Positions 33,175 to 42,732 of a stretch of DNA of 64,000 bases are shown piece by piece. The stretch is from Spartobacteria bacterium (lineage in GTDB: Bacteria > Verrucomicrobiota > Verrucomicrobiia > Chthoniobacterales > UBA10450). Within the stretch, counting starts at the first letter, position 1. Each line of letters begins with the position of its first letter. The stretch spans positions 62,001-126,000 of the forward strand of contig PNAA01000022.1 in NCBI GenBank assembly GCA_003169975.1, written 5' to 3'. The position numbers and the translations under genes were made by a program. Below the pieces are notes generated by a model. It did no database searches. It was not told where the DNA came from and was given only the letters and a program-made list of their open reading frames with translations.

Positions 33175-34284
33175 CTATCTAAAACTCGTCCAGTTGAGCG
33201 AACGCAGTTGCCTGGGCAGAAACTCGCCATCTCGCCTCACGAGCTGGCCGTCGAAATAAATGTCCCCTCCGCCGTAGTCTTTCCGCTGGATGCTGACCAT
33301 GTCCCAGTGGACCTGGCTGCGGTTGCCGTTGTCCGCCTCCCGGTAGGCTTGTCCCGGCGTAAAGTGGAACGAGCCCGCGATCTTTTCATCGAAGAGGATG
33401 TCGCGCATCGGATGCAGGATGTAGGGATTGCAGCCTAACGAAAACTCGCCGATGTAACGCGCGCCCGGATCGGAATCGAGCACGGCATTTAGCTTTTTCG
33501 TCTGGTTGCTTGTCGCCTCGACAATCTTTCCGTCGCGAAAATCGAGCCGGATATTATCGAAGCCGGTGCTTTGGTAAATGCTCGGCGCGTTGAACGTCAC
33601 GTGCCCCTGGACGGAATCCTTCACCGGGCAGCTGAAGACTTCGCCGTCGGGAATGTTGCGGTCGCCGCCGCAAATGATGGCGGGGATTCCCTTCATGCTG
33701 AAACGCAAGTCCGTCCCGGGTCCTTTGATTTCCACCCGGTCGGTTTTTTCCATCAGCGTCTTGAGCGCTTTCATCCCGGGCTGCAACTTGCGGTAATCGA
33801 GCGTGCAAACCTTGAAGAAGAAATCCTCGAAAGCCTCGGTGCTCATTCCGGCCAGCTGCGCCATCGCCGGTGTCGGCCAGCGGAGCACCACCCACTTTGT
33901 TTTCTGCACCCGCTGGTCCTGCAACGGGCGCAGCTTTTTCGCGACCAGTTTCATCCGATCGATCGGCACATCCGCGAGCTCGCTGATATTATTGCTCCCG
34001 CGAACCGCGATGTAGGCGTCCATCTTTTTCATCCGGGCCAGCTCGTGGGCGGCCGTGAGGTCGAGCTGGCGCGCGTCGATCGCGAGCGCGAGCTCCCGGC
34101 TGATTCGGGCTCGTTGCAGTTGGACGAACGGAATCGCCCCCGCTTTCCGGGCCGCGCGAATGAGCGCGATCGTCATTTCATCGGGTGCGTCGAAGGACTC
34201 GATCAACACCTTTTCGGGGCGTTTGAGGGCGGTCGAATAATTAACCAGCAGGAAGGCGAGCTTGTCGAAACGGGCATCTTGCAT
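33175..34284 (-). CDS. M29 family aminopeptidase
   Basis: 369 residues matching thermophilic metallo-aminopeptidases of family M29 (PepS/AmpS). Seen are the N-terminal [20 protein letters not shown], the glycan-like [32 protein letters not shown] and a metal-rich end ([40 protein letters not shown]). Glu and His residues there bind two metals. It removes N-terminal amino acids from peptides in the cytoplasm. It is monocistronic, with a hexamer-repeat hairpin upstream. Confidence 0.9.
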   Translation of the reverse strand: MQDARFDKLAFLLVNYSTALKRPEKVLIESFDAPDEMTIALIRAARKAGAIPFVQLQRARISRELALAIDARQLDLTAAHELARMKKMDAYIAVRGSNNISELADVPIDRMKLVAKKLRPLQDQRVQKTKWVVLRWPTPAMAQLAGMSTEAFEDFFFKVCTLDYRKLQPGMKALKTLMEKTDRVEIKGPGTDLRFSMKGIPAIICGGDRNIPDGEVFSCPVKDSVQGHVTFNAPSIYQSTGFDNIRLDFRDGKIVEATSNQTKKLNAVLDSDPGARYIGEFSLGCNPYILHPMRDILFDEKIAGSFHFTPGQAYREADNGNRSQVHWDMVSIQRKDYGGGDIYFDGQLVRRDGEFLPRQLRSLNWTSFR

Positions 34285-34344
34285 AGGTCGTTATCATTCC
34301 ATCGTGATCGGGGGATGCAAACGCGCGGCGATCCCGGATCTCCA

Positions 34345-34432
34345 TCGTGCTCGTGCTCGTGCTCGTGCTCATGATCGTAATCGTAATCGAAGGGGATCGA
34401 TCACGAGCACGAGCACGAGCAGGAGCACGAGG
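34345..34432. repeat. Intergenic palindrome of TCGTGC/TCGTAA hexamers (copy 1)
   Basis: The left arm from 34345 has four to five TCGTGC units passing into TCGTAA units. After AGGGGATCGA the right arm (34400-34432) has GAGCAC units. The arms are complementary over about 30 bases with few mismatches. It lies between the rsmB stop and the aminopeptidase start. Similar structures are at 48854 and 53662. Confidence 0.85.
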
Positions 34433-34440
34433 ATGGCTCG

Positions 34441-35691
34441 TTAGGGTGAAAATTCCAGACGAGCGGCAAAGGCGCCGTCCACCTCATCGCAAAAAGGCAG
34501 AGTCTCGTCGCGATTCGTTAGGCGAAAAGCGGGCTGATCGCGGAGGAACGCGGCGACCACTTCGCCGTTCTCCTCCGGCTCCAGGCTGCAGGTGCTGTAG
34601 ACCAACGAACCACCCGGCCTGAGGAGCGGCGCGATCGCCCGGAGAATCTGCAACTGCCGCCCTTGCATCCGCACAAAATCCTCCGGCCGCAGCCGCCAGC
34701 GGAGATCAACCCGGCGTCGCAGCACGCCCGTGTTCGTGCAGGGCGCGTCGACGAGGATTTTGTCGAAGGACTGTGCTGCGAGCGCGGCCCCGCGGAGGGA
34801 ATTTTCGTCCGAGCAATCGCAGCGCACCGTCCGCGCGTTGGTGACCCCCAGCCTAACGAGATTGTCGCGCAAGCGTTCCAGCCGTACCTCGTCCCGATCG
34901 GCCGCCACGAGTGTGCCCTCGTTCTGCATCATCTCGGCCAGATAAGCCGACTTGCCGCCCGGCGCGCCGCAGGCGTCGAACACGCGCTCGCCCGGCGCCG
35001 GACGCAACAGCTCGCAGGCGAGCGCCGTGCTCGGGTCCTGAATATAACAATCCCCCTTACGCAGTGCGTCTGCCGGGTCGGGCAAGCCCACAAAATTCGA
35101 GCGTCCCGGCAACCGGAAGCTGCCGGCATGACGGCGCAGGAATGCCTCGACCGTCGTCTTGAGCCCGTTGATTCGCGCGAAAACCGGCGCAGGCCGGTTG
35201 TTCCACTGGCAGAGTTCCAGCGCGGCCGTGCCGCCGAATTGCCGCGACCATTTTGCGATCAGAAATTCCGGCGCGGAGAAGCGAATCTGGAGCGGCTGTT
35301 CCTCGGCCTGTTGCGTGAGGGCCGCTTTCTCGCGCAGCGCGCGGCGCAGGATCGCGTTGATCAACGGCCGGGTCCGAGGCCTGGCCAACTCGACGGTTTC
35401 GAAAACGGCGGCATGAGCCGCGGTTTCGATGAGGAGAATTTGGTAGAGGCCGAGCCGCAGAATATCGCGGGCTTCCGCCTCGAGCGGCGTGGCACGAAGC
35501 TGGGCGATAAAAAAATCGAGGAGCGTGAGGTTGCGCAGCGCGCCGTAGAAAAGCTCGAGGGCAAAGGCGCGATCGGCCGCGCCGAGCGCGCTTGGCGCGA
35601 AGGTTGCGGCGACAATTTTGTCGGCGAATTCCGTGCCGTTTCGCCAGCGGGCCAGGGCTTCCAAAGCGAGCGAGCGTCCGGATTCTTTCAT
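34441..35691 (-). CDS. rsmB: 16S rRNA (cytosine-967-C5)-methyltransferase
   Basis: 416 residues. An N-terminal NusB-like RNA-binding part (RSLALEALARWR, DRAFALELFYGALRN) is followed by a Rossmann methyltransferase: FDACGAPGGKSAYLAEMM, VAADRDEVRLERL, the catalytic DAPCTNTGVLRRR and SLVYSTCSLEPEENGEV with the second Cys. RsmB makes m5C967 in 16S rRNA. Its stop codon lies in a CGTTAGGG variant of the dispersed word, and two exact copies are inside the gene. It is 55 bp downstream of ugd in the same direction. Confidence 0.93.
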   Translation of the reverse strand: MKESGRSLALEALARWRNGTEFADKIVAATFAPSALGAADRAFALELFYGALRNLTLLDFFIAQLRATPLEAEARDILRLGLYQILLIETAAHAAVFETVELARPRTRPLINAILRRALREKAALTQQAEEQPLQIRFSAPEFLIAKWSRQFGGTAALELCQWNNRPAPVFARINGLKTTVEAFLRRHAGSFRLPGRSNFVGLPDPADALRKGDCYIQDPSTALACELLRPAPGERVFDACGAPGGKSAYLAEMMQNEGTLVAADRDEVRLERLRDNLVRLGVTNARTVRCDCSDENSLRGAALAAQSFDKILVDAPCTNTGVLRRRVDLRWRLRPEDFVRMQGRQLQILRAIAPLLRPGGSLVYSTCSLEPEENGEVVAAFLRDQPAFRLTNRDETLPFCDEVDGAFAARLEFSP

Positions 35692-35746
35692 GGTTCGCGC
35701 TTGCGGGCGACACGCCCGCCTCTAACACCCGGGACCTGAAGTGTCG

Positions 35747-37060
35747 TTAGGCTGGTTTGGCCTGCGGTCGCCCGATCGAGGTGTAGTGGAAGCCGAGTTT
35801 CCGCATCGTTTCCGGATCGTACAGATTCCGGCCGTCGAAAACCATCGGCGTGTGCATTTTTTCCCGCACCGTGGCGAGATCGACATTGGCAAACTCCGCC
35901 CACTCCGTCGCGATGATCAGCGCCTCTGCGTCCTCGATCGCTTCCATCGCGGTGTTCGTGAGGCGGGCACCCGCGATCGATTTCACGGCGCGCGCTTTTT
36001 CCATTCCCTTCGGATCGTAGGCGGTCACCTGCGCCCCTTCGCGCAGCATCTCGGCCACCAGCTCGATCGCGACGGACGAACGAATGTCGTCCGTGTCGGG
36101 TTTAAAGGTCAGTCCCCAGACGGCGATTTTTTTGTCGCGCAAAACCCAGAGCGCGTCCCGCACCACCTTGAGGAAGCGCTCCTTCTGCGTCGCGTTGATC
36201 CGCTGCACTTCCTTGAGCAGGTTGAATGGCACGCCTAGCTGCTCGCTGATCGTGATAAAGGCGGCGATGTCCTTCGGGAAACAGGAGCCGCCGTAGCCGA
36301 TCCCGGCGTTGAGGAAATTCCGCCCGATGCGCCGATCCATCCCGATGCCGTCGGCCACTTTTTCCACGTCCGCCCCGCTCGCTTCGCAGATCGCGGAGAC
36401 GGCATTGATGTAGGAAATCTTGAGCGCGAGAAAGGAATTGGCCGCGTGTTTGATCAATTCCGCGCTGTTGATGTCGGTCACGAGGATCGGCGCCATGAAG
36501 GGCTCGTAAACCTTTTTCATCAGGTCGATCGCGCGCTCGCTTTGCGCGCCGATCACGATCCGGTCGGGCTTCATCAGGTCCGCGACCGCGCAGCCTTCGC
36601 GCAGAAACTCCGGGTTGCTCACCACGTCGAACTCGGCGCCGTGCTTGTTATAACGCTTGATCGATTCGGCGACCTTTTCCCCGGTTTTCACCGGCACGGT
36701 GCTTTTGTCGACGATCACCCGGTAACCGGTGAGCACGCCGGCGATTTCGCGCGCGACTTTCTCGATAAAGCTCAAGTCGACACTGCCGTCCGCATCCTGC
36801 GGAGTCGGCACGGCGATGAAAATAACCTGCGCGTTATCGACCCCTTCCTTGATGCTGCTGGTGAAGCGCAGGCGCTGCGCGGTCACGTTGCGATGCACGA
36901 TTTCCTCGAGGCCCGGTTCGTAGATCGGCACTTTTCCGTGCTGGAGCGACTCGACTTTGCTTTCGTCGTTATCGACGCAGATCACGTTATGACCGACGTC
37001 GGCGAAGCAGGCGCCGGTGACGAGGCCGACGTATCCAGAACCGATGATGGAGAGATTCAT
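35747..37060 (-). CDS. ugd: UDP-glucose 6-dehydrogenase
   Basis: 437 residues from the ATG at 37058-37060 (MNLSIIGSGYVGLVTGACFA), which begins with the NAD-binding fold; the longer frame runs into the upstream palindrome. Other motifs are VPTPQDADGSVDL, the NPEFLREGCAV loop, the catalytic GYGGSCFPKDI with its Cys and the AVWGLTFKPDTDDIR C-domain. It makes UDP-glucuronate for surface polysaccharide or lipopolysaccharide. The 92-bp gap to lptD is almost entirely an inverted repeat. Confidence 0.95.
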   Translation of the reverse strand: MNLSIIGSGYVGLVTGACFADVGHNVICVDNDESKVESLQHGKVPIYEPGLEEIVHRNVTAQRLRFTSSIKEGVDNAQVIFIAVPTPQDADGSVDLSFIEKVAREIAGVLTGYRVIVDKSTVPVKTGEKVAESIKRYNKHGAEFDVVSNPEFLREGCAVADLMKPDRIVIGAQSERAIDLMKKVYEPFMAPILVTDINSAELIKHAANSFLALKISYINAVSAICEASGADVEKVADGIGMDRRIGRNFLNAGIGYGGSCFPKDIAAFITISEQLGVPFNLLKEVQRINATQKERFLKVVRDALWVLRDKKIAVWGLTFKPDTDDIRSSVAIELVAEMLREGAQVTAYDPKGMEKARAVKSIAGARLTNTAMEAIEDAEALIIATEWAEFANVDLATVREKMHTPMVFDGRNLYDPETMRKLGFHYTSIGRPQAKPA

Positions 37061-37061
37061 G

Positions 37062-37153
37062 GGAAATTTGTGATTGCTGATTTCTGATTTGGCAGAGAAC
37101 GAACCGCCGCCTGATTTCAATCAGAAATCAGAAATCGGCAATCAGCAATTTCC
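37062..37153. repeat. Intergenic palindrome of TGATTTC/TGATTGC units
   Basis: Left arm 37062-37090 (GAAATTTGTGATTGCTGATT and on) is complementary to right arm 37118-37153 with few mismatches and a 27-base loop. The arms consist of TGATT-type units. The structure fills the whole space between the lptD stop and the ugd start. Confidence 0.85.
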
Positions 37154-39399
37154 TACTGTGTCTGATTCGTCCCCGCCGGATCGAAATTCAAATCGAGCCC
37201 GAGTTTGGGAAACGCCTTCAGGGTGAAGGTGAGCAGGACGCCGTATTCCTTGACCCCGCCATTATTGCGGATGATCGCGCCTAACGAGGCCACCCAGCTG
37301 GTCAGGTCGCGGTAGACCGAGAAGCGCTGCTGTTCGAAGATGTTGGTGGCCGCTTCGTACTGCTCGAGGATGCCGAACCCCCAGTTGTCGTCGATCCGGT
37401 AATAGCCGCCGAAAGTGAAGAGGCTGCTGTTGTCGAAGAACGGATTATTATTCAGGTAGCGATGTCCGAGCGTAATGACGGTGTTCGCGGTCACCTTGAA
37501 ATTAATGTTCGTGTCCACCTCGGTGAATCCCTTGGCGAGCAGCGGGACCTGCGAATCGATGACCAGCGTCGCCCACGGCACCGGCGTAAAGGTCAGCTTG
37601 TTGAAGACGTTCGAGTAATCGGTCTTCTCGAATGGGTTGTTGAAGTTGACGTCGACGAAGGTCTCCAGCTCGAGCCAGCTCACGGTCAGGTCGTCGCGCC
37701 GGGTTTGCAGGCGATTGCGCACGCCGATGCGCGCGATCGACCAATTATCGAGCGCGTCGATCGAGGTGTATTGCGGGAAGTCGATCGGGTTGAGTTTGGT
37801 CGAAGGTTGGACGCGGTCGAACTGGAGGATGGCGGCTGGGTCCACGTTTGGGGAAGAGACGTAGGAAAAGTCCACGAATGGCTGGATGATGTGCCGCAAG
37901 CCATCGAGCCCCAGCGCGCGGGTCTGCACGTCGTCCCAGGCCTGCGAAATCTTGAACGAGCCCTCGATCCCGGCGTTGAAAACCGAGCGGAAAACCCCGC
38001 CCGCGGTGTGCAACGCCGGCATGGTGGTGGGATCAGCCAGCGGGAATTCGGGCGCGCTCGGGTCGGGATTAATCGGAAGCGGCGACAGGGAGAGGTTGCG
38101 TGTCTCGCTATAGTAGGTCTCGCGAAAGCCGACCCGCGGCACGATCGCGAGCCACCCGAAATAGGTGTTCGGATAGGTCAGCTGGTGGAAGGAATCGATC
38201 CGCAAGGCGCTGTAATCCTGAAAGAGCGATCCGGCCGCGAAATTTCGGCTCAGCTCGCCCACGCTGGTCTCGCCGTCGTAGAAAATCGGACCGTTGAAGA
38301 GTGGGTGGCGCGTGATGTCGAGGGCGATCTCCGGCAGGCGCTCGGTGGTATCAAAAAAAGTGTTGACCTGAAATCGCGCGTCGACGGTGAGGGTATACCA
38401 CGGACTGGTTTTTGTGACGGCGACGACATTGTCCGGCTCGGGATTGATCCGAAACTCCGCCGGGAAAAAATCCTGGAGGAGGAACCCGTCGCTCAGTTTG
38501 GTGATATCGACCGTCGCCTCAATGTCATCGGTAATGCGAGTGCGATCCTGAATGGAAAAGCGGTAGCGGCCGGTCGGAGTGCCCTCCCGGGGGAGCGATG
38601 TGCGATTCAGATTGGGATTCTGATCCTGCAAGTAATAGGAGATGATCTTCGCGACGCTGCTGTCGCCCTTTCCGTAGCGAATTTCGGAGTCGAACCCGAT
38701 CGCGGGTCCCCGGCGAGTGCGATAATCGAGCTTTACCGTGCTGGTGATATTGTCGCCGATCGGGAAAGTGACCTGGCCGAGGAGCGAAAATCCCCATGAG
38801 CTGAGATAGGCGGGCGCAATCGAGTAGCTGAAGGAGCGGTCGAGCGATTGATAGAGATAGGGCCACCAGAAGACTGGTATCTGGCCGATGTAAAACGTCA
38901 CGCTCTTGAAAATGACGCGATCGTTCTCATAAATCCGCACACTCTGGGCGTTCATGTGAAAGTCGGGTTGCGCGGCGTCGTCCGTCGTGAAGGTGCCGTT
39001 CTTGACCAGGTATTCCTGGTCCGAGGCGCTGTTCACCGTCTTCCCGGAAATGAGGTAAGGAAAGGTGCCGGAGCGCATGCTGTCGGCGTTGATCGCTTTG
39101 GTGTCGAGATTGTAGGTCGCCTGCTCCGCGAGATAGAGCGAAATGCCCCGGTAAATGCGCACATGGCCTTTGAGAAAGACCGTGCGCTTGGCCGTATTGT
39201 ACTGCGCGTAGTCGGAATAAATATCGGTGTCGCCGAAACGGATCGAGACGTTGTCGTGCGCGGTCGCGAGGCCGTTCTCATAGGTCGTGCGGCCGGTGGC
39301 GTTGATCTCGACGGGCAGCGTCCCGGGCCCCTCCAAATCCTCCGCGGCCGCGCGGCTGACGGCGAGCACGAAGAGGAGAAGAAAGAGCGGCTTACGCAT
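37153..39399 (-). CDS. lptD: LPS-assembly protein LptD-like (OstA)
   Basis: 748 residues from the ATG at 39397-39399, where a signal peptide begins (MRKPLFLLLFVLAVSRAAA). An OstA-like jellyroll follows (TYENGLATAHDNVSIRFGDT, VFLKGHVRIYRGISLYLAE, VNSASDQEYLVKNGTFTTDD). After IPVFWWPYLYQSLDR the rest is a beta-barrel with alternating aromatic strands. LptD inserts lipopolysaccharide into the outer membrane, which points to a diderm host. Alternative starts upstream lengthen it by up to 20 residues. One exact CGTTAGGC word is inside. Confidence 0.85.
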   Translation of the reverse strand: MRKPLFLLLFVLAVSRAAAEDLEGPGTLPVEINATGRTTYENGLATAHDNVSIRFGDTDIYSDYAQYNTAKRTVFLKGHVRIYRGISLYLAEQATYNLDTKAINADSMRSGTFPYLISGKTVNSASDQEYLVKNGTFTTDDAAQPDFHMNAQSVRIYENDRVIFKSVTFYIGQIPVFWWPYLYQSLDRSFSYSIAPAYLSSWGFSLLGQVTFPIGDNITSTVKLDYRTRRGPAIGFDSEIRYGKGDSSVAKIISYYLQDQNPNLNRTSLPREGTPTGRYRFSIQDRTRITDDIEATVDITKLSDGFLLQDFFPAEFRINPEPDNVVAVTKTSPWYTLTVDARFQVNTFFDTTERLPEIALDITRHPLFNGPIFYDGETSVGELSRNFAAGSLFQDYSALRIDSFHQLTYPNTYFGWLAIVPRVGFRETYYSETRNLSLSPLPINPDPSAPEFPLADPTTMPALHTAGGVFRSVFNAGIEGSFKISQAWDDVQTRALGLDGLRHIIQPFVDFSYVSSPNVDPAAILQFDRVQPSTKLNPIDFPQYTSIDALDNWSIARIGVRNRLQTRRDDLTVSWLELETFVDVNFNNPFEKTDYSNVFNKLTFTPVPWATLVIDSQVPLLAKGFTEVDTNINFKVTANTVITLGHRYLNNNPFFDNSSLFTFGGYYRIDDNWGFGILEQYEAATNIFEQQRFSVYRDLTSWVASLGAIIRNNGGVKEYGVLLTFTLKAFPKLGLDLNFDPAGTNQTQ

Positions 39400-39503
39400 C
39401 GCGGACGCCGAAGGTAACGGTGCGACGAAGCGGTTGCAAAGTGAAAACCCTTTTGCCATTCCTCCACTCCTGCTCCTAAATCGTCATCGAAAAGATCGAG
39501 CGA

Positions 39504-40631
39504 TTAGCGGCGCAGCGCGAGTCCGGCGACCTGTTGATTCAGTCCGCAAGTTGTGACAACGGCCCGATGCCAGTCATGCTTGTCCCCCGGTCGCGTCATC
39601 GTTAGGCCAGGCTCCGCCGGCGTATGCAACATCGGCGGCAACTGCTGCGTGCGCAGCGCCTGCGCGGCGCAGATCAACTGCCAAATGGCGCCCGCGGCCA
39701 CACTCTCGCCCAGCGCCGGCTTCGGCGTATAAACCGTCGCGGTCGCAAAATAATTCGCGAACGCCGCGCGCTCGGCAGCGTCGATGAAGGTGCCGTTCGC
39801 GCTCGCGACCAGGAGGTCGGTCAGCGCTTCGCCTTTTAACTCCCGGCAAATCGCGTCGAGTTGTCCGACGGCTTCGCGCTGGCGCGCAAAATTCCCCCCC
39901 GGATGAATGCGTTCGATCTCCACCGTCCCACTGCGCGCGAGCAGCACCGCCCCCGCACCTTCGCTCAGGATCATGCCTTTGGGTCGCCGCGCGAAGGGCT
40001 CGATCGGCGGTTCGGCGCGGAGCAGGCGCCATTTGCGATAGGCATCGCAGAGCAGCCAGTCGGCCTCCTCCGCGCCCACCACCAGGCAGCGATCCAGCTC
40101 CGGGTTGGCCATCAAATCTTCCGCCATTTTCAGCGCCAGAATCCCGACCGCGCCATCGCCGACCAGCGTGTAACTGGCGCCGGTGATGCCGAGAATGGCC
40201 GCCAGATGGCTGGCCGGCGCGTTGAAAACCGTCTCCGGAAACAGGAGCGGACTGGCCGCCGAAGCGCCTGATTTCACGATCTCGTGAAAAAAGCGCTTGG
40301 TGTAGATCACCCCGCCATTCGAGATCGCAATAATCAGCGCGGTCCGCGCCGCGCTCGCTTCATCGAGTTCGAGCGCAGCGTCGCGCAACGCGCTCAACCC
40401 CGCGACTACCGCGAAGCGCGAGATCGCGCTCGAGCGCCGGAGCCGCGGATGCCGGGCGGCTTCCGCGATCGCCGGCGGCGGGACGGAAAAAACGCGACAG
40501 CTCCTTTCGCCTAACGATTCGCCTAACGTGGTCGCTTCCGCCTCCGCGCCGGCGAGCAGCTCCGCCCAGACTCCGTCGATCGTGCTTCCCAGGGGCGTAA
40601 CCCATCCCAGGCCGGCGAGGCGCAGGCTCAT
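39504..40631 (-). CDS. Ketosynthase-like chain length factor (catalytically dead thiolase fold)
   Basis: 375 residues from the ATG at 40629-40631, overlapping the upstream ketosynthase stop (ATGA). The fold is that of beta-ketoacyl-ACP synthase (GLGWVTPLGSTIDGVW, ALIIAISNGGVIYTKRF, FARRPKGMILSEGAGAVLL). The nucleophile region ASYTLVGDGAVGILALKM has Thr where the partner has the active Cys, and the HGTGT region reads ASANGTFIDAAE with Asn for His. Loss of both residues fits a chain length factor that pairs with the neighbouring enzyme, as in type II polyketide and aryl polyene systems. Three CGTTAGGC words are inside, two of them only 12 bases apart. Confidence 0.8.
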   Translation of the reverse strand: MSLRLAGLGWVTPLGSTIDGVWAELLAGAEAEATTLGESLGERSCRVFSVPPPAIAEAARHPRLRRSSAISRFAVVAGLSALRDAALELDEASAARTALIIAISNGGVIYTKRFFHEIVKSGASAASPLLFPETVFNAPASHLAAILGITGASYTLVGDGAVGILALKMAEDLMANPELDRCLVVGAEEADWLLCDAYRKWRLLRAEPPIEPFARRPKGMILSEGAGAVLLARSGTVEIERIHPGGNFARQREAVGQLDAICRELKGEALTDLLVASANGTFIDAAERAAFANYFATATVYTPKPALGESVAAGAIWQLICAAQALRTQQLPPMLHTPAEPGLTMTRPGDKHDWHRAVVTTCGLNQQVAGLALRR

Positions 40632-41857
40632 GCCGCCAGCGCCTCGAGTACGACGGAAGCATTCGTGCCGCCGAAGCCAAACGAATTCGAAAGCGCCACG
40701 GCACAGTCGGCCGCGCGCACTTTGTTCGCCACGATGTCGAGATCGAGTCCCAGATCCGAGACACGGAAGTTGATATTGGCCGGTAGAAAACCGTTGCGCA
40801 GCGCCAGGATGGTAAACACCGCCTCGATCGCTCCGGCTGCGCCTAACGAGTGCCCCATCATCCCCTTGGTCGAGCTGACCGCCACCCGACCGAACAACTC
40901 GGCGATGGCTTTTCCCTCCGCCGCATCGTTGAACGGGGTGCCAGTGCCGTGCGCGTTGATGTACGCGATCGACTCCGGCGCCCGCCCCGCGCTTTGCAGC
41001 GCGCGCTCCATCGCCTGCCGCGGGCCGATGCCCGACGGATGTGGCTGGGTGAGATGATGATTGTCGGTCGAGATGCCATAACCGCTGATTTCCGCGAGGA
41101 TCTCCGCGCCCCGCGCCCGCGCTTGATCGAGATTCTCCAGCGCGAGGAGCGCCGCGCCTTCCCCGAGGACGAGCCCGTTGCGCGCGCCGTCGAAGGGCCT
41201 GCATTTATCCGGCGTGGCTGCTTGCAGCGAATCGAACCCGACAAATACCAACTCCGAGAGCGCGTCGTAGCCGCCGGTCAGGACGCGGTCGTAGCGTCCC
41301 GTGCGGATGCACTCGAAGGCATGGCCGATCGCGTTCGTGCCGGAGGCGCAGGCGTTCGCGATTACCTGGCAGGGGGAGGCGAGGCCGCAGGCCTCGAGCG
41401 CATCGATCGCCGGCTTTTGCGGCGGGTAATTGGCGATCAATCCCGGCAAGTGCGCCGCGCGCGCCCCCGGTTGCTGGAGCGCGCGATAATACTGTTCGCC
41501 GAAACTCATCCCCCCGCTCGTCGTCCCGACGACGGTCAATTGCGGGCGGAACCCCGGCGCCGGCTCGAGCAATTCCACGAGTGCGCTGGTCATCATGCGC
41601 GAGGCGCGATGCAGGCGGCGCGCCCGCCGGTCGTTAGGCAAGACGTCCGCCAGCCAGGCGTCCTCCACCTGGCCAGCCGTGGTGCAGCGGCATTGCTCGA
41701 CCGAGAAGCGCTCGACCGGCGAGACGCAATCCCGCGCTTCCCGCAGGGCGTTCAGCGTCGCTTCGAGTCCCGCCCCGAGGGGGCTGATTATCCCGGCCGC
41801 GACGACCGCCACCCGGGGCGGTTTGGCTTCATCAAGGTTGCTTCTCTGCTCCGTCAT
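40628..41857 (-). CDS. Beta-ketoacyl-ACP synthase (FabF/KS-alpha type)
   Basis: 409 residues. Catalytic residues are present: Cys in IANACASGTNAIG, His in INAHGTGTPFNDAAEGK, Lys/His in STKGMMGHSLGAAGAIE, and the ending NSFGFGGTNASVVLEAL. It condenses malonyl-ACP with an acyl chain. Its last 4 bases overlap the chain-length-factor gene, so the two proteins are probably made in equal amounts and form a heterodimer. No ACP, ketoreductase or dehydratase gene is near, so the pathway cannot be named. The region to the divergent RRM gene (41858-42038) holds both promoters. Confidence 0.88.
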   Translation of the reverse strand: MTEQRSNLDEAKPPRVAVVAAGIISPLGAGLEATLNALREARDCVSPVERFSVEQCRCTTAGQVEDAWLADVLPNDRRARRLHRASRMMTSALVELLEPAPGFRPQLTVVGTTSGGMSFGEQYYRALQQPGARAAHLPGLIANYPPQKPAIDALEACGLASPCQVIANACASGTNAIGHAFECIRTGRYDRVLTGGYDALSELVFVGFDSLQAATPDKCRPFDGARNGLVLGEGAALLALENLDQARARGAEILAEISGYGISTDNHHLTQPHPSGIGPRQAMERALQSAGRAPESIAYINAHGTGTPFNDAAEGKAIAELFGRVAVSSTKGMMGHSLGAAGAIEAVFTILALRNGFLPANINFRVSDLGLDLDIVANKVRAADCAVALSNSFGFGGTNASVVLEALAA

Positions 41858-42038
41858 TTTGCGAAAAATCGCCCTCTTTTATTCTGCTTGATTTGCCCGC
41901 CGATTCACTTTACATAGCCGCCAGAAATTGCGGGTCCGGACGTTGGTGAATTGTCAGTTGAGTTTATTCAGTGGCGATTTGAAATCCGATAAGCGGGAAC
42001 AGTGGCCGAGCAGCGTTTCAACTAAAGAATAAACTCAG

Positions 42039-42458
42039 ATGGGCACCAAACTATACGTAGGGAATCTTTCCTTCAACACGACCGAAACCGACCTCCAGGA
42101 CCTCTTCGCCCAGGCGGGCGCGGTCTCGGAAGTCACCCTCATGCAGGACAAATTTACCGGCAAATCGCGCGGCTTCGCATTTGTCACCATGACCAATGAA
42201 GCCGATGCGCAAAAAGCGATTACGGAGTTCAATGGCAAGACGGTCGAAGGCCGGCCCCTGACCGTGAACGAAGCGCGTCCGCGTGAAGCACGCCCGGGTG
42301 GCGGCGGCGGCGGCGGTCGCGGCGGCTACGGCGGCGGTGGTGGCGGCTATGGTGGCGGCGGCGGCGGCGGCGGCTACGGTGGTGGTGGCGGCGGCTACGG
42401 CGGCGGCGGTGGCGGCGGACGTCGCGACGGCGGCGGCGGCCAGCGTCGGGGACGCTAA
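42039..42458 (+). CDS. RRM RNA-binding protein with Gly-rich tail
   Basis: 139 residues. One RNA recognition motif (residues 3-80) has RNP2 KLYVGNLSF and RNP1 KSRGFAFVTM. The remaining 55 residues are Gly-rich with regular Tyr and Arg (GGYGGGGGGYGG, GRRDGGGG), an RGG-like tail. Such proteins resemble cyanobacterial Rbp cold-stress RNA chaperones and plant GR-RBPs. The tail could phase-separate. A strong terminator follows 30 bp after the stop, so it is a single-gene unit. Confidence 0.92.
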   Translation: MGTKLYVGNLSFNTTETDLQDLFAQAGAVSEVTLMQDKFTGKSRGFAFVTMTNEADAQKAITEFNGKTVEGRPLTVNEARPREARPGGGGGGGRGGYGGGGGGYGGGGGGGGYGGGGGGYGGGGGGGRRDGGGGQRRGR

Positions 42459-42487
42459 GCGGCAACCAAGAGCAACATTTTCAGAAA

Positions 42488-42516
42488 GCGCCTGGGGAAA
42501 CCCAGGCGCTTTTTTT
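42488..42516 (+). terminator. Rho-independent terminator of the RRM gene
   Basis: GCGCCTGGG-GAAA-CCCAGGCGC followed by seven T. A 9-bp perfect stem with a tetraloop. Confidence 0.95.
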
Positions 42517-42732
42517 GTCGTTAAGCGCCCAAGCTATTTCCTCCGCGACACCAGCCGCCTGCCCGGGGCCCGGCGACGGCTGCTCGGAGGCGCGAGACGG
42601 CTGCTCGGGGACGCGATCCGGAGCGATAAAACTTCAAATCAATGGAAGAAAAGTATTGCCAATCGGAAGACGGGCCGGCATGGTCGGCGCGCTCAGGCAG
42701 ATAAATCAGCCAAAAGACAGGGAAAAGTCAGA

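Noticed and set aside
42283-42732. N-terminal extension of the PEP-CTERM frame back into the RRM gene
   Set aside because: A terminator lies between, and a signal peptide with a good ribosome site begins at 42733.
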